Below, piece after piece: positions 14,601 to 20,000 of a stretch of DNA of 20,000 nucleotides (position 1 is the first letter of the stretch; each line of letters begins with the position of its first letter). The notes below the pieces were generated by a model. The model did not search any database. It saw only the letters and a list, made by a program, of their open reading frames with translations, and was not told the origin of the DNA. The position numbers and the translations under genes are program-made. This DNA is from Symbiodinium natans (taxonomy: Eukaryota; Sar; Dinophyceae; Suessiales; Symbiodiniaceae), in the NCBI GenBank assembly GCA_905221605.1, contig CAJNDS010001253.1, forward strand, positions 1 through 20,000. The letters run 5' to 3'.

Positions 14601-17485
14601 ATCCTAATCCCCAGATTGGCTCTCTTGATGAGGGCGCTCACCGCTGTCTCGCTGTCTGTCCTCAACAGTACAGCAGACCCTGCAATGTCCAGTCCGAAAG
14701 CATTCATCCAATAACGAATCCAGCTGGAGGTATTGTCAGCATTGGTCCCTACCAACAGACATCCAATCATTCTGGTTGACATTTCAGTCATGACCAGTAC
14801 TTTCATGTTGGGAGCCGTCGGCTGGTCTTTCGCAAAAGTACCAGTTACCAGGTTGATGAAGCAGAAATCTGCTTGCAACGCCACGGGTCGGTCTTGAGCA
14901 TCCTTGGTCCGACGATGCTGGGTTGTTCCTCTTGTCATCCGACAATGAGGACATTCGGACGAAAAAGGAATGTGGCCTCGCATCCGACGCAGCTCCATTT
15001 CTTCTTGCTTTTTCTTGGTCATTGACTGCACTGACTGCATCTGATCAACCTCCATCGGTCGTTGGCCATCATCCACATCCATGGGTCGAACCTCAGTTCT
15101 TCCAAAGGTTACTTTCTTTCGCTTTCCAGCATCACCTTGCAGGTAGATCCAAGGACATCCAGCCCAGGATACTCCATATCCCATGACTCCTTTCTTCTCG
15201 TGTCGCAGCGAAATCTCTCTTCGAGTGAACTTCACTTCCCAACCAGTATTCACCATCTGCTCGGTGCTCAAGATGTTGTGAGCCACATCTGCTACAACTC
15301 CAGTCACACACACCGATGTCAAACCAAGATACTGCTTTCCTTCATACATAGGCAGCAAGGCTCGGATGCGAACTCGCTCGAAGACATTCACCGGGGTATC
15401 GTTGGCTGCTGAGTACCTCTCATTAGGTCCCAACGCCTTCCGATCCAAGATCTGGAACTCATCCAAGTATCTTTTCGCAATCACAGTCACCGATGCTCCT
15501 GAGTCAATCAACCACCATTTGCTTGCATCATCCTTTTCCATGCTTTTGACTTGATTCATCGGAGGTTTCATCAAAGACCGAACTGACTTAGATGGCAACA
15601 TCTGAGATAAATCGGTAGAGATCCGATGCTCCAACTCGGCAATCCGGACTCTCGTCTCAACTTCCCATGACCAATCTATCTCATCAGTACTCCGGGGAAT
15701 CCACTCTTTTCTCACTTCATCGAGCAATTCTTCCAGAGGTTGCAACACAGATTCCACTCGGGCCTCTGACTCAGGTTCATTCCATTCACCTCCAGTTAGC
15801 TGGTAGTCACTCGACTCACCCTCTTGGGAGACTTCAGCAACTGTCTTCCCCTTTCCTTTGCCTTTTCCTTTGGGCTTTCCCTTTTCGGGCTTCTTCTTGG
15901 GATCTCCTTTTGCCTTGGCTTTCGCCTTAGCATTGGGGGAATTGGGCTTCTTGCCTGAATCTCCCTCCTTATACCAGCAATCGCGGGCATAATGTCCCTT
16001 TCCACCACACACATAGCACTCCACATCCTTCTTGTTCTGGCTTGAAGCTCGTTTGCCAGCACCTTTGCTTGATTCGCGCTTGCCTTTCTGTTCCTTTCCT
16101 TTGCCTTTTGGTTTTCCTTCGTTGCCCTTTCCCTCATTGGGATCTCGAAAAGGTTGAAGCTTCGTGCCAGGGGCTTCTGACCACACCCTTTGTTGCACCT
16201 CAAACTTCAGAGCAACTCTTTTCAGATCTTCAAACGATTCACTATCGCCATGCAACAAGCAATGGCTTCTACACCGATCTGGCAAACTGCGCAGCAAAAC
16301 CATAACCGAATCCGCTTCTTGGATCTGCAAACCACCAGCATGCACATCGGGATCAAGACTATTGAGCAGCTTGGTGTACTTGTTCAACTCATGCTCAATC
16401 TTTCGAATGATCTCCGGAATACTGGGTGCTTTCACGGTTTGATTCACCAGCTGCGACCGAAAGAACAGGCATTCAGCTCGCGACTTCAGGCAAAACTCCT
16501 TCGCCAGCAATCTCAAAGCCACAAAACCAGATTGTTGATAAGTGCTCTCACTTTCAACATATGTCTGCAAAATCAGAGAACTCTTCTCATGATTTGCAAA
16601 AGTCTGTCGCAGGATGTGCATCAGCCTCGTCGACCTCTTCTGTTGCTCCACAGTAAGTCGATCCTGTTTCAGCCGAGACTCTTCTTGAGTCTTCACCGCA
16701 TGCATGAGCTCATTGGGAAACACTTCTGAACCCAAACCAACCCAACTGGTCAGCTTCTCCATCCAGGTCAAGAATCCAAGAGCTTCAGAGATGCGATCCT
16801 TCCAAGACGAAAAGTCAATGGTCGGCAAACTGGGCAACCATTTGTCCGATCGAGCAAACACATCCCTTTCACTTTCTTGCTCCAGAGGTGGAGGTCTCAG
16901 TGGGGGACTTGGGCTCGCCATCCGAAAAAGCTGGGTCCCCTTCGCAGGAGTACCCACTGGCGATGCACCTTGACATCCCGAAGAAGAACTGGGCATGTTC
17001 TCAGGAACACCATCCTGAGGTAAGGGGGGATTCACCTGTTGCTGTTGCTGTGGCTGCTGTTGCTGATGCTGCTGTATCATCCACTGCTGATGCTGCTGCT
17101 GTTGCTGCACCATGGACGAAGTCATCGTTTGCATAAACTGCTGTTGCTGCACAACCAGTTGCTGCATCATGCTTTCCAATTCTCGCACTTGTCTCGTCAA
17201 CCCTTGCACGTCGGGTGATGTTTGTGATGGTGTCACCACAGGTTGAGGAGGTCCAGTGGATAGTCCTGGTGGTAACGAAGGACTTCCTACCGCTTGCTGA
17301 GGCAAACCAGGGGGAAACGAAGGGCCTCCCATTGTCTGTTGGGGTGCTCCAGTAGCTACCCCATGAGGGCTTCTGGCGGGAGTTCGACCTCTGGGCACTG
17401 GGCCATACACAGGTTGGCTTCCTTGTGCCAAACCTTGCACCCACAGTGGGTTGGGATTTCCCAAACCCGGAAAAGGGTCCAGCAT
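9596..17485 (-). CDS. Ty1/copia gag-pol polyprotein with a long C-terminal extension
   Basis: This single uninterrupted frame encodes everything needed for retrotransposition. The frame is open from 17533 (after a TGA at 17534-17536). The first ATG is at 17485 and gives 2629 residues. The frame could start earlier only at a GTG at 17521. From the ATG: a proline-rich start, a glutamine-rich coiled-coil stretch at about 103-151, a Gag-like helical region 214-435, a CCHC zinc knuckle (C490, C493, H498, C503), a Lys/Gly-rich basic linker, and aspartic protease DSGAS (D661). Integrase follows with a partial zinc motif (H838, C845, C848) and catalytic D873, D944, E979. Reverse transcriptase has D1538 in LDVSTAFLH and YVDD at 1627-1630. 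RNase H has D1809, E1851, D1886, D1936. About 660 unrecognised residues follow. No stop or frameshift separates Gag from Pol, so stoichiometry must be set by processing or by another means. All catalytic residues are present, so the element may be active. Confidence 0.95.
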   Translation of the reverse strand: MLDPFPGLGNPNPLWVQGLAQGSQPVYGPVPRGRTPARSPHGVATGAPQQTMGGPSFPPGLPQQAVGSPSLPPGLSTGPPQPVVTPSQTSPDVQGLTRQVRELESMMQQLVVQQQQFMQTMTSSMVQQQQQHQQWMIQQHQQQQPQQQQQVNPPLPQDGVPENMPSSSSGCQGASPVGTPAKGTQLFRMASPSPPLRPPPLEQESERDVFARSDKWLPSLPTIDFSSWKDRISEALGFLTWMEKLTSWVGLGSEVFPNELMHAVKTQEESRLKQDRLTVEQQKRSTRLMHILRQTFANHEKSSLILQTYVESESTYQQSGFVALRLLAKEFCLKSRAECLFFRSQLVNQTVKAPSIPEIIRKIEHELNKYTKLLNSLDPDVHAGGLQIQEADSVMVLLRSLPDRCRSHCLLHGDSESFEDLKRVALKFEVQQRVWSEAPGTKLQPFRDPNEGKGNEGKPKGKGKEQKGKRESSKGAGKRASSQNKKDVECYVCGGKGHYARDCWYKEGDSGKKPNSPNAKAKAKAKGDPKKKPEKGKPKGKGKGKGKTVAEVSQEGESSDYQLTGGEWNEPESEARVESVLQPLEELLDEVRKEWIPRSTDEIDWSWEVETRVRIAELEHRISTDLSQMLPSKSVRSLMKPPMNQVKSMEKDDASKWWLIDSGASVTVIAKRYLDEFQILDRKALGPNERYSAANDTPVNVFERVRIRALLPMYEGKQYLGLTSVCVTGVVADVAHNILSTEQMVNTGWEVKFTRREISLRHEKKGVMGYGVSWAGCPWIYLQGDAGKRKKVTFGRTEVRPMDVDDGQRPMEVDQMQSVQSMTKKKQEEMELRRMRGHIPFSSECPHCRMTRGTTQHRRTKDAQDRPVALQADFCFINLVTGTFAKDQPTAPNMKVLVMTEMSTRMIGCLLVGTNADNTSSWIRYWMNAFGLDIAGSAVLLRTDSETAVSALIKRANLGIRIVTQRAPPQGHEAVGGVERAVRTLKELFSTVRLDLRAQGFDLKRSPRAFEFGLIYCAAMHNHHAAAFDGKKSPQELVLQRSLHECGSSLIGATVLAELPDSMKTTALSRFVEAAYVYPEVGGLTHVVSAMVDGCPKHFRAKSIKHIVPLKIGLEHCQHLLKEHDPSDTLAPPILKEKEDGVPDRIEGEADKAFEGRVSDGPTTDMSKVGPPAAWVKEHGGTANCPACGPKRGKANHNAECRKRYDDWLKAQRQRLESKEPTEETPKMDQRSSKDAGVMESGSEPSLLKRPKITYESRPDPKLEERQSVPTPATEVVDVDMEDFEDPSLPYQGIPDEAMEPGYFEGETPAEDEAIPMEEEKPQMDVDSVPNESSRVPRRLESLTSDVNSVPDESNRVPRLINRIYLDPRLDVPQGPIKMVSSDESPKLVHVTNSILLNKNSTFPESMKVCGSQVWLARPTSVLSEIDGCPLDVDKTVEGRRTELQSMTAHKAGRVVGADEAQKFARQHGIKIIPTRWVIGPKVVNGKEAVRARCVVQDIAKGSTASSLGLSATTPSLEALRTLLAIASVDAMDVATLDVSTAFLHSPLPKGSKAIIQLPKDVSACKDYYVPVFMILDQAMNGLRVAAKAWNLKLATVVKKVGLKQCPTEPSVFEGTVRGKRFLMLCYVDDLILCGTRDAIRLVTDTLNGELKIKETGRITSTGGKITFLGREIERQGSHLRMRVPPAYLDALFETEFCKDLKVVTAPPDIVKTVEKGRASGSDPELSDTAAARYRAVLGRIAWWGQSRPDLSRWMSILSQGQSKPTACFEQALRQVIRFLKGQYHAWQYFGPDGNVPDSGPAQLEVYADASWAPQASLGRRSVSGIAIFYRGCLIKGISRVQGCVSLSSCEAELRAILTAVQESEGLATLIGQLAESDVTIRLHTDSSSARAVLLNRGLSRRVRHLDIAVCYLQERIQEAQTLKVIWCPTAGMIADVLTKCLSQVTFCQHQQAMGIYPGEDVQQVWRICGIRPRVGVQAYQCAEATGCSVEQVGSLKSVKKCGEVFENFHLRSPETLREDSSPEVQEMDLWSTRKSFGSSTTEASPSLEPVPLVKDRKMAAEDSRKGEQGAEMKSPFWCKVCKWLFRSEHAAGLSWDESGKPKCEKCKQTVTVSGTDASHAFHLREAEKERRAAGKRGDKGESRGSGQAAPKPKAMPKVIERMVDVFPELADPEPPKWFGDVSWSICRRGTPVDELELKDVIGTLSDKDMLRYQSSYEKLVKPIQEVCELQEKPTKIFGILDVRGQIGGKAIIWEMAVNEGGLYMEVPPGTCGLAMLSFVRYLKRKGIIPVLLLGEHQDLGVLRMVDLLCMLPILGAERIMEDEAESSYYPPWVLRWKRSAKEGSLVFKELVERVRVISMLSCDTLRIHEPELRERPVPKWSFVAYSHYRSVMESVAGFLEDLEKKKEEITDTQRAASWKKVVASETRSGVVWICKCKWHLPTDYVVRFNLTLPADMWQQAFGIMGENVGKLEKEEKDLKRILKAAAEQQDREFEEAERKRKRIADLSAAEEEAAKRAKLEGEAVRSPVSVVPSELDAAAIAQIAERVKASFSVADLELMLEEKKRKVGDQPTERPAETPAEPSRSSQDVVMETRTAELAEMKEAAKERRAKLMESTGAGEKKGEEDEE

Positions 17486-17970
17486 CCATGATGGGCACAG
17501 AGCTTCCACGCTCTCGTCCACCTCTTGGACTCCTCACATGAGCTCCACTGGTATGTCGTGGGGGTGTATTCAACATAGTTCCTAAACTCAAGCTCCAGCC
17601 TGCAGTCTCTCCACAACGTCTTCTGGCGAAAACTCTCACCAACACCAGATGGTCCAGGCTCCTGAAGAACCTAAGTTCTACTCTACCAAGCGTATTCCTC
17701 CAAGATCGGTCACAACCAATCCAGTTCCAGACAAACCACCTTGCCCGGGCTCCAAAGTGTCTTAACAGCCGCTGAACCAACTGCTTCCAAGCCTGATGAG
17801 TCCGGATCCGCCTCCTCACAGGGTAGGCTTCCCGGTACTCACTTACACGGTCCGAGTACAAGAGATTCCGGTCCACTGGCAGTCTGGACTCCAAATCCAA
17901 ACTTGCCTTCAGGCACTCACAGAGTCCTGACAGACAACTAAAGACCATACACGGGCTCGTACCACGGCAC
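17486..17970 (-). other. 5' leader of the retrotransposon
   Basis: About 485 bp lies between the primer-binding site and the polyprotein ATG. A second frame opens at an ATG at 17948 and runs without a stop to 17001 (315 codons), overlapping the first 160 or so codons of the polyprotein in another frame. Its translation is rich in Arg and Ser and has no known motif. It could be a regulatory upstream frame or a chance open frame helped by the repetitive CAG/CTG stretch. Confidence 0.4.
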
Positions 17971-17984
17971 AAGCTCCGCTACCA
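17971..17984 (-). promoter_or_regulatory. tRNA primer-binding site
   Basis: In element orientation the sequence TGGTAGCGGAGC begins two bases after the LTR end. TGGTAGC is the exact complement of the 3' end GCTACCA of many eukaryotic initiator-Met tRNAs, the usual primer of copia elements, and most of the next bases also fit. The tRNA of this organism is not in the window, so the identity of the primer is inferred. Confidence 0.75.
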
Positions 17985-17986
17985 CG

Positions 17987-18059
17987 TGAAAAAAACGAAG
18001 GTCCCTCGGTACCTTTTCCCTTGAAGCACGAACCCTGACCTCTCACACAAATGCGGACG
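17987..18059 (-). repeat. 5' LTR (73 bp)
   Basis: It aligns with the 3' LTR over its full length with three 1-bp indels and a G/A substitution. Its outermost base differs, so the start reads CGTCCGC in place of TGTCCGC. It ends CGTTTTTTTCA, then CG and the primer-binding site. The G-rich satellite begins immediately outside it. Confidence 0.8.
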
Positions 18060-18355
18060 GGGGGAGGCTTAAGGGAGGGGGCTAAGGGGGCTTAAAGGGG
18101 GGACTTAAGGGGGGGGCTTAAGGGGGGGCTTAAAGGGAGCTCAAAGGGGGCTTCAAGGGGGGCTTAAAGGGGGGCTTAAAGGGCTCAAACGGGGGGGAAG
18201 GGGGGTTTAAAAGGGGGCTTAAAGGGGGGCTTCAAGGGCTTTAAAGGGGGCTTAAAGGGTTTAAGGGGGGGGGGGCTTCAAGGGGGGCTTAAAAGGGGGC
18301 TAGCGAGGCTTAAGGGGGAGGGCTTAAGGGGCTGAAAAAAGAGTGGCTTAAGGGC
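18060..18355 (+). repeat. G-rich GGGGGGCTTAAA array
   Basis: Irregular repeats of GGGGG(G)CTTAAA with variants such as GGGGCTTCAAG and GGGAGCTCAAA. Runs of four or more G at short spacing would allow G-quadruplexes on this strand. A second array of the same type is at 19600-20000. Confidence 0.9.
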
Positions 18356-18360
18356 GACTC

Positions 18361-18885
18361 TAAACATTACTTTTTCTTGAAGATGAGAGAGAAGGGATTT
18401 ATTCTAAATTCCACCCCCCTCGAATCTTGTTTTGTTTTTTGGATTTCGTTCTTCGAAACTAGAGAAGTGAGACTCTAAAAGAGAGAGAAAGGAATTTATT
18501 CTAAATTCCACCCCCCTCGAATCTTGTTTTTTTTTTGTGTTTTTTTTGGATTTCATGATTCGAAACCAGAGAAGTGAGACTCTAAACATACATTTCCCTT
18601 TACGAACGAAAGAAGGGAATGTATTCTAAATTCCACCCCCCTCGAATCTTGTTATACATTTTGTGTTTGTTTTTGGATGTCATTCTTCGAAACCAGAGAA
18701 GTGAGACTCTGAACATACATTTCCCTTTACGAAAAGAAAGAAGGGAATGTATTCTAAATTCCACCCCCTTCGAATCTTGTTTTGTTTTTTGGGTTTCATT
18801 CTTCGAAACCAAAGAAGTGAGACTCTTTTTAAAGGGGAGCTCAAGGGTAATTCCACCCCGCTCGCTTCTTCTTTTGTTTTTTTTG
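18361..18885 (+). repeat. 97-128 bp tandem repeat, four units plus a partial
   Basis: Units share ATTCTAAATTCCACCCCC followed by TCGAATCTTGTTTT, a T-rich tract, and GAAACCAGAGAAGTGAGACTC. The motif starts at 18401, 18498, 18623 and 18751, and a degraded copy begins near 18849. Units 3 and 4 are the closest pair. Short frames on both strands here follow the repeat and are not genes. Confidence 0.9.
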
Positions 18886-18920
18886 TGTTCATTACTCGAG
18901 TTTCAAGGAGCAGAGAGTTC

Positions 18921-19212
18921 ATAGCAGTGACGTGGCGCGGGGCTAAGCCGAGAACCCCATGTTTTGTTTTAGGGATGATTCAGATTCATATGCTTCCACG
19001 CAAGCTTGCCCGGCAGAAAAAAAGCGGGGGGGTTGGGGGGGGGGCGCAGCCCCCCCATTTGCATAGCAGTGACGTGGCGCGGGGCTAAGTCGAGAACCCC
19101 ATGTTTTGTTTTGTTTTGTTTTGTTTTGGACATGATTCCTATGCTTCCACGCGAGTTTGCCCGGCTTAAACAAGCGGGGGGGTTGGGGGGGGCGCAGCCC
19201 CCCCCATTTGCA
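18921..19212 (+). repeat. Tandem duplication of a 142-150 bp unit
   Basis: Unit 1 (18921-19062) and unit 2 (19063-19212) both run from ATAGCAGTGACGTGGCGCGG through GAACCCCATGTTTTG and ATGCTTCCACGC to a GGGGTTGGGGGG...GCAGCCCCCC hairpin and ATTTGCA. The G-run and C-run near each unit end can pair. Confidence 0.9.
19102..19128 (+). repeat. (GTTTT)n microsatellite
   Basis: About five GTTTT units expand within the second copy of the 142-150 bp unit. The first copy has only one or two, so this accounts for most of the length difference. Confidence 0.85.
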
Positions 19213-19229
19213 AACACGATGCTCGCATT

Positions 19230-19598
19230 AGGCCTCTTAAACTGCTGCCTAAATCCTCCACCGAAGGCCCAGCAGGTATCAAGCCTCTTAGACGTCTTAA
19301 ACTGCTGCCCGAACCCATTACGCCTTTTAAACTGCTGCCCAAACCCTCCACAAAAGGCCCAGCAAGTATCAGGCCTCTTAAACTGCTGCCTAAACCCTCC
19401 GCAAAAGGCCCAGCAAGTATTACGCCTTTTAAACTGCTGCCCAAACCCTCCAAAAAAGGCCCAGCAAATATTAGGCCTCTTAAACTGCTGCCTAAACCCT
19501 CCGCAGAAGGCCCAGCAAGTATTACGCCTCTTAACTTGCTGCCCAAAGGCCCAGCAAGTATTAGGCCTCTTAAACTGCTGCCTAAACCCTCCACAGAG
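19230..19598 (+). repeat. 51-bp minisatellite with alternating unit types
   Basis: About eight units of (A/C)GCCT(C/T)TTAAACTGCTGCC, a CCTCC block, then AAGGCCCAGCAAGTATT. Full units are exactly 51 bp; units 2 and 7 are shortened. Two types alternate: one starts AGGCCTC and has GCCTAAACC, the other starts ACGCCT(T/C) and has GCCCAAA. The true period is therefore a 102-bp dimer. Because 51 is divisible by three, long open frames appear on both strands (19006-19635 plus, 19166-19594 minus), but these are repeat artefacts. Confidence 0.9.
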
Positions 19599-20000
19599 GG
19601 GGGGGCTTGGTTGCGGCTTCAGGGGGGAACTTTAGGGGGGGCTTTAAGGGGGCTTAAAAAAAGGGGCTTAAAGGGGGAGCTTTAAGCCCCTTAAAACGGG
19701 GGGGCCTTCAAGGGGGCTCTAAGGGGGCTTTTTAAAGGGGGGCTTAAAGGGGGGCTTAAAGGGGGGTTTAGGGGGGCTTAAAGGGGGGCTTAAAGGGGGG
19801 CTTAGCTTAAGGGGAGGGGGCTTAAAGGGGGGCTTTAAGGGGGCTTTAAGGGGGGGCTTAAGGGGGGGGCTTAAGGGGCTTAAAGGGGGGCTTAAGGGGG
19901 GGCTTAAGGGGGGGCTTAAGGGGGGGCTTAAGGGGCTTAAGGGGGGGGGCTTAAGGGGGGGCTTAAGGGCTTTCACCCTTTCCCCCCCCCCCCCGAAGGG
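19599..20000 (+). repeat. Second G-rich GGGGGGCTTAAA array
   Basis: Dense irregular GGGGGGCTTAAA and GGGGGGCTTAAG repeats run to the window end, which closes with TTTCACCCTTTCC and a C-run. Same family as 18060-18355. The open frame of Pro/Leu repeats on the minus strand (19719-19976) is a by-product of the repeat. Confidence 0.9.

Larger units (their letters stand above)
8487..18059 (-). mobile_element. Ty1/copia LTR retrotransposon, apparently complete, with very short LTRs
   Basis: All parts of an LTR retrotransposon are in order on the minus strand: 5' LTR 18059-17987, tRNA primer-binding site 17984-17971, a leader, one open polyprotein frame 17485-9596, polypurine tract 8574-8562, and 3' LTR 8560-8487. 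Integrase precedes reverse transcriptase, which defines the Ty1/copia superfamily. The limits of LTR homology coincide with the primer site on one side and the polypurine tract on the other, so the 73-74 bp length is probably real and not a truncation artefact. The two LTRs differ by three single-base indels and two substitutions, so the insertion is not brand new, yet the 7.9-kb frame is intact. No target-site duplication is visible (TGGCG beside the 3' LTR, GGGGG beside the 5' LTR). The 5' flank may have been replaced by the G-rich satellite. Confidence 0.88.

Noticed and set aside
18361-19212. Regularly spaced repeats, considered as a CRISPR array
   Set aside because: Repeats are long, the spacing sequence is also repeated rather than unique, and the setting is eukaryotic.
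19006-19635. 209-codon open frame with 17-residue repeats (LLNCC...KAQQ)
   Set aside because: It is produced by the 51-bp minisatellite, whose period is divisible by three. The opposite strand is open for the same reason, and the frame starts in an unrelated repeat.
19719-19976. Pro/Leu/Lys-rich 85-codon frame
   Set aside because: Direct translation of the G-rich CTTAAGGGGGG array; no coding character.

Overview
The window looks like nuclear DNA of a dinoflagellate, probably of the Symbiodiniaceae type. The grounds are a single-ORF Ty1/copia polyprotein of the style common in those genomes, a decayed piece of cox1 that reads like the dinoflagellate mitochondrial protein, long degenerate TTTAGGG-like tracts, and almost no other coding sequence. 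Taxonomy is inferred from protein style and repeat content, not from a marker gene.

Layout. 1-1550: low-repeat DNA with no intact gene. Short exon-like stretches on the minus strand faintly recall an ABC transporter. 1550-2800: AT-rich DNA holding the C-terminal half of a frameshifted mitochondrial cox1 on the minus strand (2040-2697), with GC-rich hairpins on both sides. 3036-5221: a 2.2-kb island bounded by a near-perfect inverted repeat. It is filled with telomere-like palindromic repeats (3120-4340), a foldback (4342-4500), a 43-bp tandem repeat and a second foldback built from ATTGAA-type motifs (4850-5055). 5222-6430: AT-rich DNA ending in a short stretch that resembles a fragment of mitochondrial large-subunit rRNA. 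6430-8486: intergenic DNA with a CA microsatellite, a 176-bp tandem repeat and a duplicated 150-bp segment.

8487-18059 is the main object: an apparently complete Ty1/copia LTR retrotransposon on the minus strand. In transcription order it has a 5' LTR (18059-17987), a primer-binding site complementary to an initiator-Met-type tRNA end (17984-17971), a leader of about 480 bp, one uninterrupted gag-protease-integrase-RT-RNase H frame (17485-9596), a 3' untranslated region of about 1 kb, a polypurine tract (8574-8562) and the 3' LTR (8560-8487). Two things stand out. The LTRs are only 73-74 bp, and the polyprotein runs about 660 residues past RNase H into an unrecognised region with a CxxC...CxxC zinc-ribbon-like motif and a coiled coil.

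18060-20000: satellite-like DNA only. It holds two G-rich GGGGGGCTTAAA arrays, a 97-128 bp tandem repeat, a duplicated 142-150 bp unit, and a 51-bp minisatellite organised as alternating 102-bp dimers. The open frames here are by-products of repeat periods divisible by three.

No host gene in the window is intact. The functional content is the retrotransposon; the rest is decayed organellar DNA and repeats.
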